Shown one piece after another: positions 54,515 through 63,161 of a stretch of 64,000 nucleotides of DNA. This DNA is from Veillonella sp. (GTDB taxonomy: Bacteria > Bacillota > Negativicutes > Veillonellales > Veillonellaceae), in contig NZ_JAGZMO010000006.1 of NCBI RefSeq assembly GCF_018364065.1, positions 1-64,000 on the forward strand, written 5' to 3'. The stretch's first letter is position 1; every line of letters begins with the position of its first letter. Below the pieces are notes generated by a model. The model saw only the letters and a program-made list of their open reading frames with translations, was not told the origin of the DNA and did not search any database. Made by a program: the position numbers and the translations under genes.

Positions 54515-57040
54515 TTATCGATTAGCCAATTGGTTCATAATTTCTTGAATTTGTGCACGCAATTCTTGGTTTTCTTGTTCCTGTTTTGCTACACGGCTGT
54601 TCAAGTTATCGATTGTAGAAGCTTGTTTGGAAACTACTTCAGCTAATGCAGATTTGGAGTAATTGGAGTACTCGTTGCTGCTACCGATTTTAATGCTTAC
54701 GCCGGCGTTAAACATGTTTTCGCCGCCGCCCATGCTAGTACCAACGGAGAACATTAAATCGTTAGTTGGACGATAGAATGCACCTAACGCTACAGCATTA
54801 GCACCTTTGTAGTTACCGTAACCTGCTGCAAAACCCCATTTTGCACTTGGATCGTAGTCTTGTGGATGTAACGCTGCTAATGCGGCTGCACCGGCACCTA
54901 CACGGTCAAGACGAGTATCCAATTTGCTTACGCGGTTATCCAAGCTAGCTACATTGTTGTTCAAGGTATTGATGCTTTCAGAGTTAGCCTGTACTTGGTT
55001 ATCCAAAGCAGTAATGTTCTGAGCTGCTGTGTTGTCTTTTAAGATGTAGTTACCATCAGCGGATACGCGAGTTTCTTTTTTAATTTCGTCGCCAAGCTGA
55101 GCTACGTTAACTGCATCAGTATCGGCTACACCGGCTTTAACACCATGGATATAGTTGTCGCCCATGCTAATGTTGCTGCCGTTGATTACAACTGTATCAT
55201 TACCGGAGCTATCTTTAACAGTTAAACCGTTAGTAGATACCTTATCCAAACCGGTTATTTCTTTGTTAAGAGCTACTTCTAACTTAGGAACAGTAGTTCC
55301 GTTAACAGTTACTGCGCTCGCAGTTGTAGTAATATTGTCGCCACCAACTATGCTAAAATCACCACCTGGGGTAACCGCTGTCTTATTACCTGCATTATCA
55401 ACAATGCCAACCGGCTTAGTTTCAACGCCAATCGTTACCTGAGTACCGGATTTAGGATAACCATCTTCAGATGTTATTGGAGTTGTATTTCCTGTATCTC
55501 CAGAAGCACTTTCACCCGGAGTAGTCGTTGTATCATCGGATGCTGTTGTCGTTGCAGAAGTTGGATTATATGGAGGCGGTGTTACAGTTACAACGTCAGT
55601 CGGCGTTTCTGTTCCAACAACATTTAAACCAATCGTAAATTTATTACCAACACGATTTACGGTAACCCCCTCAGCGGCTTCAATATTTATACCTTCAAGA
55701 GCCATTCTTAACTGTTTAACGTTAACCGCATCATAATCACCATAGCCCCCTGCAACATTGATAATACGGCGTGTATTAGCAGCAATAGAGGTTTTATTAT
55801 CGCCAGTACCAACTGAATAAGCCACATTACCTACAGAAACAACACCTTGAGTTGTAATATCAAATGTATCGCCAGATATATAAGCATCGTTAGCATAGTC
55901 ACTACTTGGAGTTGCAATAAAGTCTTTCCCTAATACAACAGAGTTATTAAGCAAAGAACGTGCATGAGAACCAACAGCAACAGAGTTGGAAACACCTTGC
56001 AAGCGAGCATAGTTACCTAAAGCCAAGTTGTTTACACCACTAGTAATAGCATAATAACCAACTGCTGTAGACTCTTCACCTTTAGCTTCCGTATAATGAC
56101 CGATAGCTACTGTATTATCATAGGCTGTACGAGACTGCTGTCCAATAGCGACTGAATAATTACCTTTAGCAATAGCGGCTACACCTAGAGCAATAGAGTT
56201 GGAATCATGTGCTTCAGATCCAGGTCCCAATGCCATTGTCTGGAAGCCAAAAGATTTTGCATGCACCCCTAAAGCAATTGAGTTTTGATACAATTCATTA
56301 TCATTTTTACCTTTAGTATCATCTATAGGATTTGCTTCATATTTTTCACCAATTTCATAATCAACGGTGTAATCTTTATCCTGTGGGGGTGCCTCTGGAG
56401 TTGTAACAGTAGGCTTCGTAGCACTAATTGCCCCAACATAGGAGTCATTCCCAATCGCAATGCCATCTTTTGAGTTAATCGTTACTTCAGTTTGTGACCC
56501 TAAAGCAATAGAACGTATGCCATTTGACTTTGCTGCTAGACCCACAGCCAATGTATCTGATTGACTAGCAACAGAACCTGCACCTAATGCAATACCATTA
56601 TAACCATTCGCTTTAGCTGAATAACCTAAAGCAACACCCATATATCCATTAGCATTAGATCTAGGACCAAATGAAACTGAATAATCCCCAATAGACTTCG
56701 CTAAATTACCAATTGCAATCGATTCTAACCCACTTGCTGCAGCTGTGGCTCCAAATGCATTCGCCAATTTAGCGGTCGCCTTCGCACTATTACCTATCGC
56801 AACGGCAAATGGTTGGTCTGCTATGGAGTTGCCCCCAACAGCAACAGTAGCTCCTACCGCTGCATTTGCCCCTGAGCCAAGAGCTACAGCATTACTGCTT
56901 GTAGCTATAGACTTGGCACCAATAGCCACGCCAGATCCGGTACCTTCTGTATTAGTGGCCGCCAATACAGAACCGGATCCTAACATACTTACTGTTACTG
57001 CCAATACTGCTAATTGTTTCTTACTTAATTTTGATTTCAT
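54515..57040 (-). CDS. Trimeric autotransporter adhesin (YadA-type)
   Basis: An 841-aa surface adhesin. A signal peptide (about 1-27) is followed by a long YadA-like head made of AIALG/VALG-type repeats (about 35-215 and 250-390). A non-repeat insertion (about 205-250) and a Ser/Thr-rich segment (about 480-520) interrupt it. Neck motifs (DAVNVKQLR, DAVNVAQLG), a short coiled coil (about 660-710) and the four-strand membrane anchor (KWGFAAGYGNYKGANAVALG to FNAGVSIKIG, about 730-785) follow. Unlike classical YadA, about 55 residues with a heptad pattern follow the last strand. It forms trimers in the outer membrane and probably mediates adhesion; the receptor is unknown. Confidence 0.92.
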   Translation of the reverse strand: MKSKLSKKQLAVLAVTVSMLGSGSVLAATNTEGTGSGVAIGAKSIATSSNAVALGSGANAAVGATVAVGGNSIADQPFAVAIGNSAKATAKLANAFGATAAASGLESIAIGNLAKSIGDYSVSFGPRSNANGYMGVALGYSAKANGYNGIALGAGSVASQSDTLAVGLAAKSNGIRSIALGSQTEVTINSKDGIAIGNDSYVGAISATKPTVTTPEAPPQDKDYTVDYEIGEKYEANPIDDTKGKNDNELYQNSIALGVHAKSFGFQTMALGPGSEAHDSNSIALGVAAIAKGNYSVAIGQQSRTAYDNTVAIGHYTEAKGEESTAVGYYAITSGVNNLALGNYARLQGVSNSVAVGSHARSLLNNSVVLGKDFIATPSSDYANDAYISGDTFDITTQGVVSVGNVAYSVGTGDNKTSIAANTRRIINVAGGYGDYDAVNVKQLRMALEGINIEAAEGVTVNRVGNKFTIGLNVVGTETPTDVVTVTPPPYNPTSATTTASDDTTTTPGESASGDTGNTTPITSEDGYPKSGTQVTIGVETKPVGIVDNAGNKTAVTPGGDFSIVGGDNITTTASAVTVNGTTVPKLEVALNKEITGLDKVSTNGLTVKDSSGNDTVVINGSNISMGDNYIHGVKAGVADTDAVNVAQLGDEIKKETRVSADGNYILKDNTAAQNITALDNQVQANSESINTLNNNVASLDNRVSKLDTRLDRVGAGAAALAALHPQDYDPSAKWGFAAGYGNYKGANAVALGAFYRPTNDLMFSVGTSMGGGENMFNAGVSIKIGSSNEYSNYSKSALAEVVSKQASTIDNLNSRVAKQEQENQELRAQIQEIMNQLANR

Positions 57041-57435
57041 GTTTGTAATTCATCCCCTTTTAATTTAATAGGAATTCAAATTATAATATACTCTTAAAAT
57101 TTACTGCTCGTTCTTTCGAATGATACCTCACTATTTATCCATTGTTTACGCATATTCTTTTACATTTTATTTACTTGTGCATCCGATTCATTTTACATAG
57201 CAACCGAGCTTCTGCACCTCATATACGCTTTAACAATATTTTTTGCAATTCATTTTTTAATGAAGTATTCATTCATTTTCATGAATTATATTATCATAAG
57301 TCGATATAGTTGTGCAACACTTATTATGGACAAATCGATATTTTTAAATTAGTTTTTCAATCTGTGTAATTTTTAACGTTCAGTTTATAATTATTTTATA
57401 TTTAGTCTACATACAATTTATAATCCGAACAAAAA

Positions 57436-57463
57436 TTTGACAAAACTTATATAAAGTGTCAAA
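57436..57463. promoter_or_regulatory. Operator-like dyad upstream of the autotransporter
   Basis: TTTGACA (57436-57442) and TGTCAAA (57457-57463) are perfect arms spaced by 14 bp, and the centre is itself nearly palindromic. It lies about 400 bp upstream of the autotransporter start. A binding protein is not known. Confidence 0.4.
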
Positions 57464-57683
57464 TGATATGTTTATCTTCATATATCTGTACTTTCCTATA
57501 TTTTAAAATTTATACCATCTTTGTCGATTTATATTTTTACACAGATTATAAATAGTAAATCATCCAATTTAATTAAACAAAGTCCATTCCATAAATACAT
57601 GTGTGTAAGTTTAAATAATTCGATTATTAGATAATATAAATTATTTAGATTTATTTTTCAGTTATTTTCATATATGATTAATG

Positions 57684-57716
57684 AAAAAGAACACTCAACG
57701 ATTGAGTGTTCTTTTT
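57684..57716. terminator. Orphan bidirectional terminator
   Basis: AAAAAGAACACTCAA (57684-57698) and TTGAGTGTTCTTTTT form a perfect stem with a CGA loop, with T runs on both strands. No annotated gene ends here: both neighbouring genes point away from it. Confidence 0.75.
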
Positions 57717-57886
57717 CTATGATATGTATTTTAAAGTGCTTCGTTTATATCGGTATATTTTTGAATTTATATATCATATACAAGCTTTTCTTTCAATATA
57801 CTAAGTAATTGAATGATAAGTGTCTCTATCTGCAAATCAAGTTACATCTATATGTAATTCGTTAGCTGCCAATACATTAAGCGACG

Positions 57887-58006
57887 ACAAATATGCAAAA
57901 CTAATCACAAATATGCTAAACTATCTATAATACACCAGATTAACTACGAGTATGCTAAATTAAGTTCAAATCTGCTATACGAACTATAAATATACTAAAC
58001 AAACTG
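57887..58006 (+). repeat. Six 20-bp tandem repeats upstream of the GNAT gene
   Basis: Units begin at 57887, 57907, 57927, 57947, 57967 and 57987, in exact period 20. The consensus is (A)CAAATATGCTAAACTAACT; units 1, 2, 4 and 6 are close to it, unit 3 is the most diverged, and a faint further copy may precede unit 1. The array ends about 15 bp before the GNAT start codon. There are no spacers, so it is not a CRISPR array. Confidence 0.88.
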
Positions 58007-58021
58007 ACATAGGAGATAGAT

Positions 58022-58468
58022 ATGGAAATTTATGAAGTTACGGAACGAACCCCACAACTGATAGAGCAATTGCTTCACGTATGGGAAGACTCAGTTAAGG
58101 CGACTCACTTATTCCTATCCCCTGATGAAATAGAGTTCATTAAACAATATGTCCCTCAAGGGCTGCAACAAATCGGTCACTTAGTTATTGCCGAAAATGA
58201 AGCGCAAGAACCAATCGCCTTTATGGGGATTCAGGATCAGCACTTGGAAATGCTGTTTATCGCGCCACAGGAGCGCAGTCAGGGCTTAGGTCGCCAATTA
58301 TTTAATTACGGTGTTACGCACCATAAGATTAACCATGTAACCGTTAATGAGCAAAATCCGGAGGCCAAAGGATTCTATGAACACATGGGCTTTGAAGTGT
58401 ACAAATGGAGCGAGCTTGATGAACAGGGCAATCCGTATCCGATTCTTTATATGAAACTGAAGCAATAA
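58022..58468 (+). CDS. GNAT-family N-acetyltransferase
   Basis: A 148-aa acyl-CoA-dependent transferase. Motif A is LFIAPQERSQGLGRQLFNYG (the acetyl-CoA-binding Q-x-x-G-x-G/A loop), followed by TVNEQNPEAKGFYEHMGFEV. The substrate is unknown. The ribosome site TAGGAGATAG lies just after the 20-bp repeats, so the repeats form its immediate 5' region. Confidence 0.9.
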   Translation: MEIYEVTERTPQLIEQLLHVWEDSVKATHLFLSPDEIEFIKQYVPQGLQQIGHLVIAENEAQEPIAFMGIQDQHLEMLFIAPQERSQGLGRQLFNYGVTHHKINHVTVNEQNPEAKGFYEHMGFEVYKWSELDEQGNPYPILYMKLKQ

Positions 58469-58519
58469 AAAAAGCTGTAGCAAATTACGATGCATTTCGC
58501 AATTTGCTACAGCTTTTTC
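58467..58519 (+). terminator. Terminator of the GNAT gene
   Basis: AAAAAGCTGTAGCAAATT pairs with AATTTGCTACAGCTTTTT around a short loop; it is almost perfectly symmetrical and follows the stop codon directly. Confidence 0.88.
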
Positions 58520-58613
58520 ACTCTATCTTTATTTTAATTTACCGCTTTTTTCAATCAATGATTCAATTTAATATTTTTTGCATATCTAGTTATTCCTTAT
58601 TAAAACTACATTT

Positions 58614-58823
58614 CTAATACTCATATAAGAAATCTACTATATCAGCTGCAATTTCAAGCATTGGCGTTTCTATTTCCTTCGCAGATTCTTCAACTTCAAA
58701 GTCTGCCGCCTTTTCATATAAGGCATCCAGTTCTGCTTCACTTAACCTAGGTAAGTCTTCATACGCAACTCCAAGTCTTAACTTCATGACTTCCCTTGCT
58801 TCCAAACTCAGTTCTTTGGCCAT
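58614..58823 (-). CDS. Small acidic protein, unknown
   Basis: A 69-aa acidic protein (LSEAELDALYEKAADFEVEE) I do not recognise; it is probably all helical. It has a strong ribosome site (CCGGAGGGAAAT). It follows the CPCC gene by about 55 nt on the same strand and may share its transcript. Confidence 0.6.
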   Translation of the reverse strand: MAKELSLEAREVMKLRLGVAYEDLPRLSEAELDALYEKAADFEVEESAKEIETPMLEIAADIVDFLYEY

Positions 58824-58879
58824 ATATTTCCCTCCGGTTCAATCAATAGAAACTGTTTCACACCAATACTCTTATCCCC

Positions 58880-59074
58880 CTACAATACGATTTTTCCTCT
58901 GGCCCACTCAGCCTTTGCCTGATTCAAAGACAATTTATTGGCTCCACCGGCATAATCAGGATGTTCATACTGAAACGGATCATCCTCCCACCAACAAACG
59001 GTACAAATATCATGCTCATGCAGCTCATCCAATGTTTCATTATTACAAACTGGACATCTATATAATTTACTCAT
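58880..59074 (-). CDS. CPCC-family Cys-rich small protein
   Basis: A 64-aa protein with two Cys pairs arranged as a probable zinc ribbon: YRCPVCNNETLDE and DICTVCWWEDD. The WWEDDPFQYEHPDYAGGAN block is the hallmark of the CPCC family. The function is unknown; such genes often stand in toxin or accessory neighbourhoods elsewhere, but nothing like that is visible here. Confidence 0.8.
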   Translation of the reverse strand: MSKLYRCPVCNNETLDELHEHDICTVCWWEDDPFQYEHPDYAGGANKLSLNQAKAEWARGKIVL

Positions 59075-59370
59075 TTGTTGCGCCTCCCTGCGCTTATATA
59101 TAGCTTACTGCTCACATTACGACTTACTCACACTTATATACTTATGCATCAGACCTTCGTTTTCCTTCTTTTATAATTCTATAGTTTCTTTATTTATTGT
59201 TTTACTTTTCAAAAATATATACCTATTTTAATTTTGCTCGTGTCATCAAATTTCCCCTATATTATTACCTTATAACGGCACATCTTATGAACGTCATATT
59301 GACTAATGACGGGTATTTTATGTATAATAATTTGGTGATATCATATAGTTAAGGTATTACTAATTATCTT
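59075..59370. other. AT-rich gap before the tRNA
   Basis: Its right end holds the tRNA promoter; next to the CPCC start lies a ribosome site (GGGAGGCGC). I see nothing else in it. Confidence 0.5.
59299..59328 (+). promoter_or_regulatory. Promoter of the tRNA gene
   Basis: TTGACT (59299-59304), an 18-bp spacer and TATAAT (59323-59328) on the plus strand, about 40 bp before the tRNA. Confidence 0.78.
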
Positions 59371-59445
59371 GGGCCTATAGCTCAGGGGTAGAGCAACCGG
59401 CTCATAACCGGTCGGTCCCTGGTTCGAACCCAGGTGGGCCCACCA
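59371..59445 (+). tRNA. tRNA with CAT anticodon (Met elongator or Ile2)
   Basis: A 75-nt cloverleaf with encoded CCA: acceptor GGGCCTA / TGGGCCC, D arm GCTC / GAGC, anticodon stem ACCGG / CCGGT with loop CTCATAA (CAT at 59403-59405), and T arm CCTGG-TTCGAAC-CCAGG. The initiator is excluded because the stem lacks the GGG/CCC pairs and position 1-72 is paired. Elongator Met and Ile2 (lysidine-modified) share this anticodon; I cannot decide between them by eye. Confidence 0.95.
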
Positions 59446-59458
59446 AGTAGACATGACG

Positions 59459-59499
59459 AACCACTATTACAAGTTACGTATTGTAGTAGTGGTTTTTTT
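59459..59499 (+). terminator. Terminator after the tRNA
   Basis: AACCACTA pairs with TAGTGGTT (59459-59492) around a TAC-containing loop, followed by TTTTTTT. Confidence 0.88.
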
Positions 59500-59555
59500 A
59501 TTATTAAAGTGTTATTGCTAATTATTTTGATTCTTTAGACAAGATGATTATTGCC

Positions 59556-59584
59556 TTTACTTTTGAATAATATTGTGTTATAGT
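59556..59584 (+). promoter_or_regulatory. Possible promoter of a short RNA
   Basis: TTTACT (59556-59561), a 17-bp spacer and TATAGT (59579-59584) on the plus strand, just upstream of the candidate short RNA. Confidence 0.4.
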
Positions 59585-59590
59585 ACCTTT

Positions 59591-59656
59591 TAAATAGTGC
59601 CCTTTGTTGTAGGCCTCCCACCATCAGGGATATGCTGAAGCTTAGGGCTTTTTTAT
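59591..59656 (+). ncRNA. Candidate short RNA of about 60 nt
   Basis: A promoter-like sequence is followed by about 60 nt that end with GCCCT (59599-59603) paired to AGGGC (59644-59648) and TTTTTT. The region between is GC-richer than its surroundings (GTAGGCCTCCCACC, CAGGGATATGCTG). No reading frame fits. It matches no RNA family I can name. Confidence 0.4.
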
Positions 59657-59713
59657 TTTTTAGGACAGAATTCCAAAGCTAAAAATTTAAAACAAATTTA
59701 AACTGAAATCAAT

Positions 59714-59745
59714 CAAAAAAAGAGGCAACATATCGTTGCCTCTTT
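59714..59745 (-). terminator. Terminator of dnaG-rpoD
   Basis: AAAGAGGCAAC pairs with GTTGCCTCTTT around GATAT, followed on the minus strand by TTTTGATT. Confidence 0.88.
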
Positions 59746-59796
59746 CTATTTATCTATATATATCTATTATATAGTGCACCGAGTCTCTTATACCGA

Positions 59797-60963
59797 TTAT
59801 AAGAAATCTCTGATTTTATCGCGTTTTCCACGGTTGCGAAGTTTTGTGAGTGCTTTGCCTTCGATCTGACGAATACGTTCACGGGTTACTTTGAAGTATT
59901 GCCCTACTTCTTCCAAGGTACGTGGTTTGCCATCTTTCAAACCGAAGCGAAGGATCAATACCTGCTGTTCACGTTCGGTGAGGCAGGAGAATACGTCTTC
60001 AATCTGTTCTTTTAACAGAATGTAGCTAGCCGCATCATCCGGAGCGATAGCATCCTGGTCTTCGATGAAGTCGCCCAAATGGGAGTCTTCTTCTTCGCCG
60101 ATTGGCGTTTCCAAGGAAACCGGTTCCTGCGCGATTTTTTGAATCTCACGTACACGTTCTACGCTGATGCCCATACCTTCCGCAATTTCTTCAGGCAATG
60201 GTTCGCGACCTTTATCCTGTAACAACTGACGGGAAATACGAATCAATTTGTTAATAGTTTCAACCATGTGTACAGGAATACGGATTGTACGAGCCTGGTC
60301 CGCAATGGCGCGAGTAATGGCCTGACGAATCCACCATGTAGCGTATGTGGAGAATTTATAACCTTTCGTGTAGTCGAATTTATCAACCGCTTTAATAAGG
60401 CCCAAGTTGCCCTCCTGAATTAAATCCAAGAATAACATGCCACGGCCTACGTAGCGTTTTGCAATACTAACTACGAGACGAAGGTTCGCATCGATGAGCT
60501 TCTGTTTAGCTCGTTCACCGTCGCGCATTTCTTTGTAGGACGCATCATCTTTGGCACCCGCTTCAATCTGCTGGGCCAATAAGATTTCTTCGTCTGCAGA
60601 AAGCAATGGCACACGGCCGATTTCCTTCAAGTACATACGAACAGGGTCATCAATATTAACCCCTTCCGGAATACTCAGACCAAGACTTACTTCTTTCGCT
60701 TCACGTACGTCATCAGTAGCGTCTTCATCATCATCTTCCATGATATCTTCGTCATCATCTACAGCAACGTCGTCTGTTACTACATCTATATTACTTTTCT
60801 GCAATACTTCATACATATCATCCAATTGCTCCGCCGTAAGTTCCACTTCTTCGTGAAGAGCATCGGTAATTTCTTTGCTGGTAAGGGCACCTGTCTGTCT
60901 TCCCTTTGCTACTAATTGTTCTATAATCTCTTCTAGTCTTGATTTACTTTGCTTCTTAGCCAC
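59797..60963 (-). CDS. rpoD: RNA polymerase primary sigma factor
   Basis: A 388-aa housekeeping sigma-70 (SigA). A short region 1.1-like part (about 5-55) and an acidic linker (about 60-85) precede region 1.2 ([18 protein letters not shown]), the conserved region 2 ([20 protein letters not shown], binding the -10), region 3, and the HTH of region 4.2 ([20 protein letters not shown], binding the -35). It follows dnaG by about 28 nt, the usual macromolecular-synthesis order. Confidence 0.97.
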   Translation of the reverse strand: MAKKQSKSRLEEIIEQLVAKGRQTGALTSKEITDALHEEVELTAEQLDDMYEVLQKSNIDVVTDDVAVDDDEDIMEDDDEDATDDVREAKEVSLGLSIPEGVNIDDPVRMYLKEIGRVPLLSADEEILLAQQIEAGAKDDASYKEMRDGERAKQKLIDANLRLVVSIAKRYVGRGMLFLDLIQEGNLGLIKAVDKFDYTKGYKFSTYATWWIRQAITRAIADQARTIRIPVHMVETINKLIRISRQLLQDKGREPLPEEIAEGMGISVERVREIQKIAQEPVSLETPIGEEEDSHLGDFIEDQDAIAPDDAASYILLKEQIEDVFSCLTEREQQVLILRFGLKDGKPRTLEEVGQYFKVTRERIRQIEGKALTKLRNRGKRDKIRDFL

Positions 60964-60991
60964 AACGCTCTTCCTTTCTTTTATAGATTTA

Positions 60992-62755
60992 TCAGGACCA
61001 TTCTTTTATCAAGGTCTGTAATTCCTGACATAGTTTTAATTCTTCAATAAAACGCGAATCTCCTGCACGATTTAGCTGATCCGCCAAGGTGCTGTGCTTT
61101 TTATACTGTTCACGCAGTGATTTCAGACGCACTGCACGTATATATCCATCTAAAGCAGCCTGTTCATAATGCAACATCATCAATGGTGCATAGGCTTCCT
61201 GTTCTTCTTCTGTTAACCGTTCTTCTAATGCCGTCGTCTGCAGTTGGCCTGTTTCGGCTACAACTTGACCGGCTTTTTCCAATATGGAGCGGTATTCTTC
61301 TTTTTCAAAATCTTCCGCCGGTAAATAGGCACGAACACGTTCAAGGTTCTGTACGGATTCCAAGGCCATGGCCATTAAGAAATCCTCTTCCGTCGTTTTA
61401 CGCAAACTGTTCGCATTCGGTGCCTTCGGCCTGATTGCCACGGTGCCCTTGCCTGTATATTGTCTGAACATGCGTAAAATCGTACTCGTATCCATCCACA
61501 ACGGAAGTGCCAGCGCCTTCAGCGCATTTTCCCGTTCCATCGGATTGGTAAGGCCCTTTATGTAATTAAACATATTCATTAAAATGGCCTGTTTGCCCGC
61601 AGAGGTATTGCGATCATGTTGGATGAGGGATTCGTTAAGGAAAAATTCAAACGGCGTAATAGCCTGGTCTACCAGCTCCAGGAAAGCGTCTCCTCCGTGA
61701 TTTTTCACATACTCGTCCGGGTCTTTTCCATCCGGCATAGCTACGATACGCACTTTGAAGTCCGTGTCCTGTAAAATTTCGATTGCTTTACGAGCTGCCT
61801 TTTGACCGGCTCCATCCATATCGTATGCCAACACCACTTCATCAGCCTGACGCACAAAAAGGCGCCCCTGATTCGCGGTAAATGCGGTCCCCAGTGAGGC
61901 GACCACATTTGTAACTCCTGCATTATGGGCACTAATTACATCCATATACCCTTCCACAAGTATAACCTGTCTCTTCTTGCGTACTGTTTCATAAGCCTTA
62001 TCGAAGGCGAACAGCATATGCCCTTTGCTGAAAATACTTGTTTCCGGGGAATTCAAATACTTCGGTCCGTTGTCATCTTTGGCGAAAACGCGCCCGCCGA
62101 AAGCGACAATACGACCGCGACCATCCGCAATGGGGTACATCACCCGATTTCTGAAATAGTCGTACACTTTACCGGTGTTATTCTTGCGGCACAGCCCGAG
62201 CTCAATGAGAGTCCGTTCGTCTATGCCCCGCTTTATAAAATCTCTATATAGGCGATCCCAACTGTCCGGGGCGAAGCCTAAGCGAAATCGCTTGATAATA
62301 TCTAATGATAGTCCCCGTCGTTGCAGATATTCGAGACCCACTTTCCCCATCTCCGTCTTCATCAGACAGTTGTGGAAATAGTTGGCCGCCAAATCATTGA
62401 CCCTATAGAGTTCATCTCTGTGCGCTTTACGTTTCCGTTCTTCCTCGGTAAGCGCTTTTTCCGGAAGTCGGATATTGGCTCGATTGGCCAATTTTTCAAG
62501 AGCAGCCGGAAAGGTTAATCCTTCTATTTTCATGAGGAAACTAATGACATTTCCTGATTCATGACATCCGAAACAATAAAAAAAGCCCTTTTCTGGGGTA
62601 ACACTAAAAGAAGGCGTAGACTCATTGTGAAAGGGACATCGGCCCCAGAAGTTTCTCCCATTCTTTTTAAGCGGTACATGTTCAGAAATCACTTCCACTA
62701 TGTCGTTTGCGTTTTTTATTTGTTCAATTAAATCGTCATCAAAGTGTCTATTCAT
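60992..62755 (-). CDS. dnaG: DNA primase
   Basis: A primase of about 587 aa that makes RNA primers at the fork. The N-terminal CHC2 zinc finger is [12 protein letters not shown]...[11 protein letters not shown], the TOPRIM motifs are [18 protein letters not shown] and [16 protein letters not shown], and the C-terminal helicase-binding domain ends the protein. I start at the ATG at 62755; an in-frame ATG 15 nt upstream exists and neither has an ideal ribosome site. Confidence 0.95.
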   Translation of the reverse strand: MNRHFDDDLIEQIKNANDIVEVISEHVPLKKNGRNFWGRCPFHNESTPSFSVTPEKGFFYCFGCHESGNVISFLMKIEGLTFPAALEKLANRANIRLPEKALTEEERKRKAHRDELYRVNDLAANYFHNCLMKTEMGKVGLEYLQRRGLSLDIIKRFRLGFAPDSWDRLYRDFIKRGIDERTLIELGLCRKNNTGKVYDYFRNRVMYPIADGRGRIVAFGGRVFAKDDNGPKYLNSPETSIFSKGHMLFAFDKAYETVRKKRQVILVEGYMDVISAHNAGVTNVVASLGTAFTANQGRLFVRQADEVVLAYDMDGAGQKAARKAIEILQDTDFKVRIVAMPDGKDPDEYVKNHGGDAFLELVDQAITPFEFFLNESLIQHDRNTSAGKQAILMNMFNYIKGLTNPMERENALKALALPLWMDTSTILRMFRQYTGKGTVAIRPKAPNANSLRKTTEEDFLMAMALESVQNLERVRAYLPAEDFEKEEYRSILEKAGQVVAETGQLQTTALEERLTEEEQEAYAPLMMLHYEQAALDGYIRAVRLKSLREQYKKHSTLADQLNRAGDSRFIEELKLCQELQTLIKEWS

Positions 62756-63024
62756 CTCTTCACATCCCATACTCCAACTTCTCTGTTATATTATTTCTAC
62801 AAAAAAGTCTTATTTTCCTTCTTTGTCAAGAATATTTTTTATAAATTTTACTGCACAAAAATTGCAAAATAAAAATGCATTACCTGCAACAATGCGCATT
62901 CTACCTATAAAGACACGTAAAAACGTCTTATTGAAATATGTAATAAAAGTTTTCGGACAAATATATATTTTACTTGTTTTTACTATAAAAAATCAAGTCT
63001 TCCGACAAAAAAGTTCCGTACAAC
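62756..63024. other. Gap between dnaG and the rny terminator
   Basis: A possible minus-strand promoter TTGATT-18-TAAAAT (about 62960-62995) is followed by two short hairpins, one around AAGACG / CGTGTCTT (about 62916-62936) and one GCATT / AATGC (about 62878-62900), the second followed by TTTTTATTTT. A short RNA or a dnaG leader is conceivable. I see no gene in it. Confidence 0.3.
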
Positions 63025-63068
63025 AATAAAAGACTACACCCTTGCCTCTCAGCGAAGGGTTGTAGTCT
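63025..63068 (-). terminator. Terminator of rny
   Basis: GACTACAACCCTT pairs with AAGGGTGTAGTC (one mismatch), followed on the minus strand by TTTTATTG. It lies about 95 nt after the rny stop. Confidence 0.85.
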
Positions 63069-63161
63069 AGTATATTCATCTTGTTAAATTATTCATTATA
63101 AAAGTCAATTAGTATATATAAAGTGTCTATGTATATAAATTATCTTTTACCTATTATTCCA

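Larger units (their letters stand above)
57041..58021. other. AT-rich gap of about 980 bp between the autotransporter and GNAT
   Basis: No convincing gene lies here. It holds the autotransporter upstream region, a dyad TTTGACA-N14-TGTCAAA (57436-57463), an orphan terminator-like hairpin (57684-57716) and the 20-bp repeat array (57887-58006). It is the longest gene-free stretch of the window. It could hide a small RNA or the remains of a lost gene. Confidence 0.55.

Noticed and set aside
57887..58006. Repeat array considered as CRISPR
   Set aside because: Units are contiguous at 20 bp without spacers, and no cas genes are present.
59371..59445. Initiator tRNA-Met
   Set aside because: The first pair is G-C and the anticodon stem lacks the three G-C pairs of initiators.
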